Shown piece after piece: positions 1 through 7,088 of a stretch of DNA of 64,000 nucleotides. The notes beneath the pieces are model-generated. The model made no database searches. It saw only the letters and a list, made by a program, of their open reading frames with translations, and was not told the origin of the DNA. Position 1 is the first letter of the stretch, and the number at the start of each line of letters is the position of its first letter. Source of the DNA: an uncultured Bacteroidales bacterium (GTDB lineage Bacteria > Bacteroidota > Bacteroidia > Bacteroidales > Paludibacteraceae); contig CACWZZ010000005.1 in the NCBI GenBank assembly GCA_902765485.1, forward strand, positions 1 through 64,000, in the 5' to 3' direction. Made by a program: the position numbers and the translations under genes.

Positions 1-1040
1 AGTTCCATTCACAGTTCCAAGACCTGTATCTGCCGTGTTGGTTTCCGTAACACCATTGAGAGTTAATCCGTTATAGGCAGATATACCGACACCTGAACTG
101 GAAATACTGATGGTAGAAAGAGACACTTCTCCTGCCATTGTATACACACCAGATCCGTCATCTCCATTTGCATTGGCGGTAACCTCTCCCGCCAAATGGA
201 TATTTCCGGTCTCCGCACAAATGCCTGTACCGCCGGAAGCATGTATAACTGTACCTTTCTTTGCTGTGATATGTCCCATAGCGGCGATACCATAAGCCCA
301 TCTGCCGGTATTACCTCCGATAGCAGTGACGGTTCCTTTGTTGATAACAATATCTCCTTGATAACAATATCTCCGCCATTTTCAAGACCGCGATTTAGAA
401 TAGCAGCCGAACTGCTGGTGGTCGCTGTAACATCGGCATTGATGGTAATAGTTCCGTTCACGGTTCCAATACAAGTGTTTGTAGAAGTAGCATTTACCGA
501 ACTATTAATGGTTATCCCGGATTTTGCACTCACAGCGACATATGAAGTCTGCACTACCAAGGGGCAACTGATTGTAACAGATAAAGCATCTATCGCATAC
601 CCTCCTGCATTGCAAAGCGTGAGGATATTGCCACCGCTCAGCGTCAAGGCATAGTTACCTGTAATACACTTAAATGTTTTGTTGGCATCCATGAACAAAT
701 TTGCATTGCCCACCAACTCAATTGCAGAATTGTCAGCAATTGTACTCGCATCAACCAAGCCCGATATTTTGACGGTTGCTGCCAAAGGGGCTTTTCTAAT
801 GCCGGTTCTTTGTCCGTTCTCAATTCCGTCGGGAATGTCTGTTCCTGAGAGCTTCATTGATTTTAAAACAGGCATTTCGAACTGGGACAACCGCGGAGTT
901 TCATCGGTAGCCATGAAAGTTGAAGAAACACCATTAATTGTGCTTTCTGACAACTTCGTTGTTTTCGAAGTACTGAAATCCGTCGCCGTGGCACTAATAC
1001 TCATCAGCATCAGGGCAATAAATAGGATAAGTTTTCTCAT
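1..1040 (-). pseudogene. secreted repeat-rich surface protein, frameshifted and cut by the window edge
   Basis: The start at 1040 opens with a signal peptide (MRKLILFIALMLMS, cleavage near ATA). The body is rich in Gly, Thr, Asn and Ile, with recurring phrases such as GTVNGTITINADV and GLTLNGVTETN that suggest a right-handed beta-helix or adhesin-like surface protein. The frame breaks at a perfect 17-bp tandem duplication at 341-374. As written, the ORF ends at 63 with unrelated residues. If one 17-bp copy is removed, the same repeat style resumes (GGDIVINKGTVTAIGGN) and stays open to base 1. The sequence shows one protein interrupted by a slippage-type duplication. Either it is a pseudogene or off-state, or the duplication is an assembly error. 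No family was recognised and the specific function is unknown. Confidence 0.7.
341..374 (-). repeat. 17-bp perfect tandem duplication that shifts the frame
   Basis: Copies lie at 341-357 and 358-374 (plus-strand unit TTGATAACAATATCTCC). Seventeen is not a multiple of three, so the second copy shifts the reading frame of the surface protein encoded on the minus strand. Confidence 0.9.
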
Positions 1041-1172
1041 ATTGTTTGGTTGTTTTTAAAGAATGATCAATATATACATAAACGCGCAAGCGGCGCACAC
1101 AATCCGTGTACACCGCTTACTTACGCGTTGCTATTATCTTTATACTCTCTAAACAATGCCCATTCGCGACAT

Positions 1173-1182
1173 GGGGGGGGGG
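1173..1182. repeat. G10 homopolymer tract
   Basis: Ten consecutive G residues lie about 130 bp upstream of the start of the frameshifted surface-protein gene. It is the only G run of this length I noticed in the window. Such tracts vary in length by slippage, but a regulatory role here is inference. Confidence 0.85.
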
Positions 1183-1313
1183 AATTAAACATCTGATTTA
1201 TAGCGAGTTGCATAGGGGACCAAGGAATTGCTTTTAGTCAAAGTTAGTATAGTTGTCTGAGAAATATGTGCTCTGTCGGGTAAGAAATGTATAAGGATAG
1301 TGAGGAGGAAGCA

Positions 1314-1439
1314 TTATGCCAAATAGCCATAAGTAGGTATCCGATACTGCTGCAATTCATCACTATGTACGCGTTTGAACTCGTACAACTGATTGCCTTT
1401 CTCAGTTTTTGTTTCTTTAGTTCCTAACAAAGTTCCCAT
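1314..1439 (-). CDS. small 41-residue ORF behind a consensus promoter, unknown function
   Basis: ATG at 1439 gives a 41-residue peptide that begins MGTLLGTKETKTEKGNQLYE, ends with YRIPTYGYLA, and stops at 1314-1316. It is polar and charged, with no signal peptide or membrane segment. Support comes from position: a near-consensus Bacteroidota promoter (TAACTTTGC at 1464-1472 on the minus strand, TTGCG at 1491-1495) lies about 25 bp upstream. No family was recognised. The promoter may instead drive a non-coding RNA, or the surface-protein gene downstream. Confidence 0.45.
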   Translation of the reverse strand: MGTLLGTKETKTEKGNQLYEFKRVHSDELQQYRIPTYGYLA

Positions 1440-1463
1440 AATACATAATTATTATTTTCGACC

Positions 1464-1496
1464 GCAAAGTTACAACATTTTCTCCATATACGCAAG
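1464..1496 (-). promoter_or_regulatory. promoter for the small ORF
   Basis: On the minus strand TTGCGTATAT is followed about 23 bp later by TAACTTTGC. This matches the -33/-7 pattern shared by most promoters in this window. Confidence 0.65.
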
Positions 1497-1554
1497 ACTT
1501 TTAGAAGAAAAATAATTTTTGCACGCTATTTTGTCGGTTTAGGTGTGGTCTTGG

Positions 1555-1616
1555 GCTGATACTGCCTTTCCCCTGTAGCGGTTTTCCCGATTAACGGGAA
1601 CACCTAGTGTGTCAGC
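1555..1616. other. candidate structured RNA or terminator-like fold
   Basis: GCTGATAC (1555-1562) pairs with GTGTCAGC (1609-1616) with one wobble. It encloses an inner hairpin of GGTTTTCCCG (1580-1589) and CGGGAACACC (1595-1604) with one mismatch. The nested arrangement is more than I expect by chance, but no known RNA family was recognised and no T-tract follows. Confidence 0.35.
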
Positions 1617-1668
1617 ACAACTTTAAAAGTTAATAAATCGGGTTAATTGTATGTTGTTTTTTGTCTGT

Positions 1669-1793
1669 AATCTTAATCAGAGTACATTTTTCTGCCTTTT
1701 TCTTGTGCCGCTTGTGTCTTGGTTGTGTCTCGTTTGTCTCTCGGTCGAGGGTCGTGTCCGTCCGCGAGAGTACAATCTTAATAATAGTACATT
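1669..1793. repeat. imperfect 20-bp direct repeat, 105 bp apart
   Basis: AATCTTAATCAGAGTACATT (1669-1688) recurs as AATCTTAATAATAGTACATT (1774-1793) with three differences. The function is unknown. Confidence 0.5.
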
Positions 1794-2007
1794 CCCCCGA
1801 ATATACAAAAAGCGGTAGTCCGCGAATTGCGGGCACCGCCTGTGATAGCGTTGCGTTGGTCTGTGGGGTGCTTACTGTATGACTGCGGAGGCGAGGTGTG
1901 CGAATGCCCCTCCCATATAGCAGCAGGGATATTTCGTTGGCTATGAGCGCCGTATGTGCAGTGCGTAAGCATATGAATCCTAATCTAGCAATATGTAAAA
2001 AAACTTT

Positions 2008-2040
2008 GCAAAAGTACTGCTTTTTTTGATATATACAAGT
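2008..2040 (-). promoter_or_regulatory. promoter reading into the gene-poor region
   Basis: The minus strand shows TTGTATATATC, then TACTTTTGC at 2008-2016, a close match to the local consensus. What it transcribes toward 1630 is unclear. Confidence 0.5.
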
Positions 2041-2112
2041 CTTTGAGTGGAAAATTCTATTTTGCTAATAGTAGTGTTGCGATAATTTTAAGAAAATTAA
2101 CAAAAATTATCG

Positions 2113-2264
2113 CAAATTATTTGCGTATATGAAAAATTGTTGTAACGTCGGACATCCGCCTTGCTACGCAATTCCCCCGAAATTACGGTCGCACCTTGCA
2201 GCCCATACCCAAATTTTTAAAAAAAATCACAAATTATTTGCGTATGTGAAATATTTGTTGTAAC
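2113..2264 (+). repeat. duplicated promoter-like block, upstream copy degenerate
   Basis: About 34 bp starting CAAATTATTTGCGTAT occurs at 2113-2146 and again at 2230-2264. The second copy continues into a perfect TAACTTTGC. The first continues TAACGTCGG and so lacks the -7 TTTG. This looks like a decayed duplicate of the rpsA promoter. Confidence 0.65.
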
Positions 2265-2269
2265 TTTGC
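2237..2269 (+). promoter_or_regulatory. rpsA promoter
   Basis: TTTGCG at 2237 and TAACTTTGC at 2261-2269 have the usual spacing of about 24 bp. The predicted leader is roughly 210 nt and carries the CTAG repeat. Confidence 0.75.
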
Positions 2270-2337
2270 ACGCTTTTTTGCGCGGGACGCGCGAAAGAGG
2301 CTAACTGATTGTTTAACTTTTAACGGGAGGTTGGATC

Positions 2338-2449
2338 CTAGGGGACTAGAGGAACTAGACAAACTAGACGAACTAGACAAACTAGAAGAACTAGACAAAC
2401 TAGAGGAACTAGACGAACTAGATTAACTAGTCAAACTAGATTAACTAGA
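2338..2449 (+). repeat. 9-bp tandem CTAG repeat in the rpsA leader
   Basis: CTAG begins at 2346, 2355, 2364, 2373, 2382, 2391, 2400, 2409, 2418, 2427, 2436 and 2445: exactly every 9 bp for 12 units, with one more at 2338. The consensus is CTAGANNAA. CTAG never varies while positions 6-7 change. Because 9 is a multiple of 3, one frame reads as repeated Leu-Asp/Glu-Lys/Glu triplets up to a TAA at about 2430. The only candidate start in that frame is TTG at 2331, directly after GGGAGG. Confidence 0.9.
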
Positions 2450-2486
2450 CCTGATAGGAGACATTCCCACAACTTATCTACCAATT

Positions 2487-4295
2487 ATGGCAGAAAATCT
2501 TTCTCTCCAGAACTTCGACTGGGATGCCTATGAAGCACAACAAAAAGGCAGCAAAAACGAAGCAGAAACCCAACGGTACAACGAGACTCTGAGCGCTATC
2601 AAAGACAACGAGGTTGTTGAAGGTACCGTTATTTCAATCAACAAACGTGAGGTAGTAGTAAACGTAGGCTACAAGTCGGACGGAATCGTTCCGGCTTCCG
2701 AGTTCCGCTACAATCCTGATCTGAAAGTAGGCGACAAAGTAGAAGTCTATATTCAGAGCCAGGAGGACAAAAAAGGTCAGCTTGTGCTGAGTCACAAAGA
2801 GGCTCGTGCCGCTCGTGCATGGGACCGCGTCAATGAGGCTTACAACTCAGGCGAGATCGTAACCGGTTACATCAAATGGCGTTCGAAAGGCGGCATGATC
2901 GTTGACGTGCTGGGCATGGAGGCATTCCTTCCTGGCAGCCAGATCGACGTGAAGCCGATCCGCGACTACGATGTGCTCGTCGGCAAAACGATGGAGTTCA
3001 AGATCGTCAAACTGAATCCGGAGTTCCGCAACGTAGTAGTATCTCACAAAGCTCTTATCGAGGCTGAGTTGGAGGCACAAAAGGCTGCCATCGTCGGCAA
3101 ACTCGAGAAGGGTCAAGTACTGGAAGGTACTGTTAAGAACATCACCAATTATGGTGTATTCATCGATTTGGGCGGCGTAGATGGTCTGATCCATATCACC
3201 GACCTGAGCTGGGGCCGCGTAAACGACCCGCACGATTTCGTACAGCTCGACCAGAAAATCAATGTTGTTATCCTTGACTTCGATGAGGAGAAGAAACGCA
3301 TTGCTCTGGGCTTGAAGCAGCTGAGCCCGCATCCGTGGGATGCCCTTGATCCGAACCTGAAGGTCGGCGACAAGGTACACGGCAAGGTAGTTGTGATGGC
3401 AGATTACGGAGCATTCGTTGAGATCGCAGAAGGCGTAGAGGGTCTCGTTCACGTAAGTGAGATGAGCTGGAGCCAGCACCTGCGTTCGGCAAACGACTTC
3501 CTCAAAGTGGGCGACGAGGTAGATGCAGTGATCCTGACTCTAGACCGCGCAGAGCGCAAGATGAGTCTGGGCATCAAGCAGCTGAAAGCTGATCCTTGGG
3601 CAAACGTAGAGACCAAGTACGCAGTCGGCACCCGTCACTGGGCTAAGGTACGCAACTTCACCAACTTCGGTGTATTCGTAGAGATCGAGGAAGGCGTAGA
3701 TGGTCTGATCCACATCAGCGATCTGAGCTGGACCAAGAAGATCAAACACCCGAACGAGTTCACCCAGATCGGTGCGCAGATCGAGGTAGTCGTACTCGAC
3801 ATCGATGTAGCAAACCGTCGTCTGAGCCTGGGTCACAAGCAGCTTGAGGAGAATCCTTGGGAGGAGCTTGAGGCTAAGTTCGGCGTTGACACCGTAGTGG
3901 ACGGCAAGGTAGTAGAGATCAACGACAAGGGCGCCGTTGTAAGTCTGGAAGAGGGCGTAGAGGCATTTTGCACGACCCGTCACCTCCAGAAAGAGGACAA
4001 GAGCGCAGTAGCTGTCGGCGACGTGCTGCCGTTCAAGGTGATCGAGTTCAACCGCGACGCAAAACGCATCCTCGTATCGCACCTCCGCACATGGGAGGAG
4101 CGCAAAGAGACTCCGGCTAAACCGAAGAAAGGCGCAGCAGCTCCGGCTGAACCGCAAGTAGAGATGCCGAAGGTTGAGAAGACCACTCTCGGTGACCTCA
4201 GCGTACTGGCTGACTTGAAGGCTTCGATGGAAGCAGAGGAGAAACCCGCTGCTCCGAAGAAAGGCGGCAAGAAAGCTAAAAAGGATGAGGAGTAA
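2487..4295 (+). CDS. rpsA: 30S ribosomal protein S1
   Basis: This 602-residue protein binds mRNA at the 30S subunit and helps translation start, which matters in Bacteroidota where Shine-Dalgarno pairing is weak. About six successive S1 (OB-fold) domains are visible, with signatures such as GVFIDLGGVDGLIHITDLSW and GAFVEIAEGVEGLVHVSEMSW-like repeats. The tail is Lys/Ala/Pro-rich (ending KKGGKKAKKDEE). The start ATG follows the CTAG-rich leader and gives the expected family N-terminus. S1 is known in other bacteria to regulate its own mRNA, so the long repetitive leader is a plausible control site (inference). It ends at a strong terminator shared with argS on the other strand. Confidence 0.97.
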   Translation: MAENLSLQNFDWDAYEAQQKGSKNEAETQRYNETLSAIKDNEVVEGTVISINKREVVVNVGYKSDGIVPASEFRYNPDLKVGDKVEVYIQSQEDKKGQLVLSHKEARAARAWDRVNEAYNSGEIVTGYIKWRSKGGMIVDVLGMEAFLPGSQIDVKPIRDYDVLVGKTMEFKIVKLNPEFRNVVVSHKALIEAELEAQKAAIVGKLEKGQVLEGTVKNITNYGVFIDLGGVDGLIHITDLSWGRVNDPHDFVQLDQKINVVILDFDEEKKRIALGLKQLSPHPWDALDPNLKVGDKVHGKVVVMADYGAFVEIAEGVEGLVHVSEMSWSQHLRSANDFLKVGDEVDAVILTLDRAERKMSLGIKQLKADPWANVETKYAVGTRHWAKVRNFTNFGVFVEIEEGVDGLIHISDLSWTKKIKHPNEFTQIGAQIEVVVLDIDVANRRLSLGHKQLEENPWEELEAKFGVDTVVDGKVVEINDKGAVVSLEEGVEAFCTTRHLQKEDKSAVAVGDVLPFKVIEFNRDAKRILVSHLRTWEERKETPAKPKKGAAAPAEPQVEMPKVEKTTLGDLSVLADLKASMEAEEKPAAPKKGGKKAKKDEE

Positions 4296-4310
4296 TCTTC
4301 ATTCCTGACA

Positions 4311-4347
4311 AAAAAGAAGCGAGCCCAACGGCTCGCTTTCTTTTTAT
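4311..4347. terminator. bidirectional terminator between rpsA and argS
   Basis: AAGCGAGCC (4317-4325) pairs perfectly with GGCTCGCTT (4330-4338) across a CAAC loop. Pyrimidine-rich sequence lies to the right and A-rich sequence to the left, so it can serve both convergent genes. Confidence 0.85.
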
Positions 4348-4387
4348 TATCGTCCTTGCGTTTTATTTGCATCGGGGCTTCGGGGGA

Positions 4388-6268
4388 TTACATTCTCTCG
4401 GGCATCTCGATTCCGAGCAGCGCCATCGCCGAGCGAAGGACTTTCGCTACGTTGGCAGACAAGAGCAGACGGAGCGATTTCTTTTGCTCGTCGGGTTCGT
4501 TCAGGATCGAGAGATCGTGGTAGAACGAGTTGAAGTCGCACGCGAGTGCGTACGCGTAATTACATAGGATCGCGGGCGAGAACTCGTCTCCGGCAGCACG
4601 TACCATCGCCGGATACTCCGTCAGACGCTGGATGAGGGAGAGTTCCTTGGGGTCCAAAGAAAGACCGCTATCGCTGACAGAAGACAGACCGGCTTCGCCT
4701 GACAGACCGCTGTCGCTGACAGATTTGCGGAGGACGGAGCGGATGCGGGCGTAGGTGTATTGGATGAAGGGTCCGGTGTTGCCGTTGAAATCGATGGACT
4801 CCGCCGGATTGAAGAGCATATTCTTGCGCGGATCGACTTTCAAGATGAAGTATTTGAGCGCGCCGAGACCCACCTTGCGGGCAATCTCATCCGCCTCAGC
4901 GTCCGTAATGCCTTGGAGCGTGTTCTTATCCCCTTCGGGGAACGATCTTAAGGTATGCACTTTGTCCTTGCTGATCTCTTTGGCGTCCGCGACCATCTTA
5001 TCCATCAGATCGTCGGCATCAACGACCGTTCCTTCGCGGGATTTCATCTTGCCGTTCGGCAGCTCCACCATTCCGTATGAGAAATGGACGAGCTCTTTGC
5101 CGAAGGGGAATCCGAGGCGGTCAAGGAGGATCGAGAGCACCTTGAAATGGTACTCCTGCTCGTTGCCGACCACATAGACCATCTTATCGATCGGATAGTC
5201 TTGGAAACGCAGTTTGGCGGTACCGATGTCCTGGGTCATATAGACCGAAGTACCGTCCGAACGGAGGAGCAGTTTCTCGTCCAGTCCGTCTTTGGTCAGA
5301 TCCGCCCAGACGGAGCCGTCCTCACGGCGATAGAAAACGCCGGAAGCGAGACCTTTCTCCACCTCCGATTTGCCCTCCAGATAGGTGTTGGATTCGTAGT
5401 ATATCTTATCGAACGAAACGCCCATTCGGCGGTAGGTCTCGTCGAAGCCGGCATAGACCCATTCGTTCATTTTCGCCCAGAGGGCGCGGATCTCGGGGTC
5501 GTTAGCCTCCCATTTGCGGAGCATTTCCTGCGCTTCGAGCATCAGCGGCGCTTCGCGTTTGGCGGTCTCTTCGTCCATTCCTTTCGCCATCAGTTCGGCA
5601 ATCTGGGCTTTGTATTCCTTGTCGAAGCGCACATAGTAGTCGCCGATCAGGTGGTCACCTTTCTTGCCCGACGACTCCGGCGTCTCGCCGTTGCCGAACT
5701 TGAGCCACGCCAGCATGGATTTGCAAATATGGATACCGCGGTCGTTGACGATATTGGTCTTCACGACCTTCCAGCCGTTCGCCTCCTGGATCTGCGCGAT
5801 CGAATAACCGAGCAAGTTATTGCGCACGTGTCCGAGGTGAAGGGGTTTGTTGGTGTTCGGGGACGAGTACTCGACCATCATCAACATTTGGTCATTTTCA
5901 CATTTACCATTTGGACATTTACCATTCGGGTGTTTGAAGCGACCGTAGTTCTCGTCCGCGTCGATGGCTTTGAGCTGGTTCACCCAGAAAGCGTCGGAGA
6001 TCGTCAGATTGAGGAAACCCTGCACGGCATTGTATTTGGCAACCAGCCCGGAGCCGTCAGCCATCAGTTTGTCACCTATCTCGGCAGCCACTTGTGCGGG
6101 CGCCTTGCGCGCAGCCTTAACAAAAGGAAAAACAACGAGGGTGATGTTTCCCTCAAACTCCGGACGGGTTTTCTGCAACTGGATCTGCGAATCTTCGGCT
6201 TCTACGCCGTACAGCGATTTGACTGCCGCCTTCGCAAGAGAAGTTATTTGTTGTTCTAAACTATTCAT
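4388..6268 (-). CDS. argS: arginyl-tRNA synthetase
   Basis: Class I aminoacyl-tRNA synthetase that charges tRNA-Arg in the cytoplasm. Visible motifs are SSPNTNKPLHLGHVRNN (HIGH motif, about residue 144), KMKSREGTVVDADDL (KMSKS-like, about residue 405) and a C-terminal DALR anticodon-binding region ending LLGIEMPERM. The length of 626 is slightly above the family norm because of two low-complexity inserts: repeated PNGKC units just before the HIGH region (5885-5930) and a Ser/Asp/Gly-rich stretch between catalytic and anticodon domains (4662-4722). It is the last gene of the operon TIR-Sel1 > MBL > GT2 > argS, 32 bp after GT2. Confidence 0.96.
   Translation of the reverse strand: MNSLEQQITSLAKAAVKSLYGVEAEDSQIQLQKTRPEFEGNITLVVFPFVKAARKAPAQVAAEIGDKLMADGSGLVAKYNAVQGFLNLTISDAFWVNQLKAIDADENYGRFKHPNGKCPNGKCENDQMLMMVEYSSPNTNKPLHLGHVRNNLLGYSIAQIQEANGWKVVKTNIVNDRGIHICKSMLAWLKFGNGETPESSGKKGDHLIGDYYVRFDKEYKAQIAELMAKGMDEETAKREAPLMLEAQEMLRKWEANDPEIRALWAKMNEWVYAGFDETYRRMGVSFDKIYYESNTYLEGKSEVEKGLASGVFYRREDGSVWADLTKDGLDEKLLLRSDGTSVYMTQDIGTAKLRFQDYPIDKMVYVVGNEQEYHFKVLSILLDRLGFPFGKELVHFSYGMVELPNGKMKSREGTVVDADDLMDKMVADAKEISKDKVHTLRSFPEGDKNTLQGITDAEADEIARKVGLGALKYFILKVDPRKNMLFNPAESIDFNGNTGPFIQYTYARIRSVLRKSVSDSGLSGEAGLSSVSDSGLSLDPKELSLIQRLTEYPAMVRAAGDEFSPAILCNYAYALACDFNSFYHDLSILNEPDEQKKSLRLLLSANVAKVLRSAMALLGIEMPERM
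4662..4722 (-). repeat. three copies of an AGACCGCTGTCGCTGACAG-type unit inside argS
   Basis: Units at 4662-4680, 4686-4705 and 4704-4722 are variants of AGACCGCTRTCGCTGACAG. They encode a Ser-Val-Ser-Asp-Ser-Gly-Leu-Ser style insert. The reverse complement contains GCGGTCT, which also appears in the repeats of the M16 peptidase and the MFS gene. Confidence 0.8.
5885..5930 (-). repeat. 15-bp tandem repeat inside argS
   Basis: CATTTACCATTTGGA (5901-5915) is followed by CATTTACCATTCGGG (5916-5930), preceded by a degenerate copy with CATTTGG. The insert codes for repeated Pro-Asn-Gly-Lys-Cys just ahead of the catalytic HIGH region. Confidence 0.8.
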
Positions 6269-6300
6269 CTCATTTACTTATTTTCGCATTTTTGCATTTA

Positions 6301-7035
6301 TTACAGTTGCGGGTATTTTCTGAACCAGGAAGAGATCTTGAGGCGGATGACGCCCAGCAGGGCTTCGGAGAATATACCTCCGCTCATCTTGGACGTACCG
6401 AGGACACGGTTCACAAAGACAATAGGCACCTCAATGATCTTTGCGCCGCATTTGGAGGCAGTGAACTTCATCTCGATCTGGAAAGCGTAGCCCTTGAAAC
6501 GGATCTTGTCCAGCTCGATCGTCTCCAGCAGATGGCGGCGGTAGCAGACAAAACCGGCGGTGGTGTCGTGGATATTTACGCCCAGCACGGTACGCACATA
6601 TTTGGACGCGAAATAAGACATCAGCACACGTCCCATAGGCCAGTTGACCACATTGACGCCCGTCACATACCGGCTACCGATAGCGAGGTCTGCGCCCTGC
6701 ACAGCACACGCGTCATAGAGTTTGAGCAGATCCTGCGGGTTATGACTGAAATCCGCATCCATCTCGAAGATATAGTTCGCTTTATGCTCAATCGCCCAGC
6801 GGAAGCCGGCGATATACGCTGTTCCCAGTCCCTGTTTGCCGGAACGCTCGATGAGATAGATGCAACCTTTGTATTTGCCCTCCATCATTTTCTTGACGAT
6901 CTGCGCTGTTCCGTCCGGCGAACCGTCGTCGATCACCAGTACATTAAACAAAATCGGCAGCTCCATTACCGCAGTAATAATAGCCTCGATGTTCTCTTTC
7001 TCGTTGTAAGTAGGGATAATTACTAACCGTTCCAT
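6301..7035 (-). CDS. polyprenol monophosphomannose synthase-like glycosyltransferase (GT2)
   Basis: The 244 residues cover a GT-A glycosyltransferase family 2 domain of the dolichyl-phosphate mannosyltransferase (Dpm1) type. These enzymes move a sugar from a nucleotide donor to a polyprenyl phosphate at the inner face of the cytoplasmic membrane. Seen in sequence: the N-terminal IIPTYNEKENI, the nucleotide site DDGSPDGT (about 36-43), the metal-binding EMDADFSHNP (about 91-100), GSRYVTG and a RVLGTSKMS motif near the C-terminus. There is no C-terminal membrane domain, matching the short soluble Dpm1 form. It lies between the MBL gene and argS in a minus-strand operon. The sugar is not determinable. 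Confidence 0.88.
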   Translation of the reverse strand: MERLVIIPTYNEKENIEAIITAVMELPILFNVLVIDDGSPDGTAQIVKKMMEGKYKGCIYLIERSGKQGLGTAYIAGFRWAIEHKANYIFEMDADFSHNPQDLLKLYDACAVQGADLAIGSRYVTGVNVVNWPMGRVLMSYFASKYVRTVLGVNIHDTTAGFVCYRRHLLETIELDKIRFKGYAFQIEMKFTASKCGAKIIEVPIVFVNRVLGTSKMSGGIFSEALLGVIRLKISSWFRKYPQL

Positions 7036-7046
7036 AATTGAAGTAA

Positions 7047-7088
7047 TCAGTATTCAGTTTTCAGTATTCAGTATTCAGTATTCAGTTT
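7047..7088. repeat. 7-bp TCAG tandem repeat between GT2 and MBL genes
   Basis: TCAG begins at 7047, 7054, 7061, 7068, 7075 and 7082, an exact 7-bp period (unit TCAGTAT). It fills the intergenic gap and supplies the TGA stop codon of the MBL gene, which is the reverse complement of the last TCA. Confidence 0.92.

Larger units (their letters stand above)
1041..2486. other. 1.4-kb gene-poor region
   Basis: No convincing long gene is present. Contents: the G10 tract, the 41-residue ORF, a foldable segment at 1555-1616, a GC-rich hairpin near 1811-1838, an imperfect 20-bp direct repeat (1669-1688 and 1774-1793), a minus-strand promoter at 2008-2040, a duplicated promoter-like block (2113-2146 and 2230-2264) and the CTAG repeat of the rpsA leader. 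The open frames of 60-70 codons near 1630-1972 have no recognisable product. They could be decayed sequence or a non-coding transcript from the 2008-2040 promoter. Confidence 0.6.

Noticed and set aside
1630..1972. Open frames of 64-73 codons in the gene-poor region
   Set aside because: They overlap each other on both strands, have low-complexity or odd composition and no recognisable product. The minus-strand promoter at 2008-2040 keeps a small possibility open.
2338..2449. CRISPR array
   Set aside because: The unit is only 9 bp with no spacers and no cas genes. It is a simple tandem repeat.
2847..3479. 210-codon open frame antisense to rpsA
   Set aside because: It mirrors the biased codon use of rpsA and has no promoter or recognisable domain.
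5084..6259. 391-codon open frame antisense to argS
   Set aside because: It is a shadow of argS. argS has clear synthetase motifs, while this frame has none.
7047..7088. Insertion-sequence scar or att site
   Set aside because: No transposase, inverted ends or target duplication is seen. The tract is a pure 7-bp tandem repeat.
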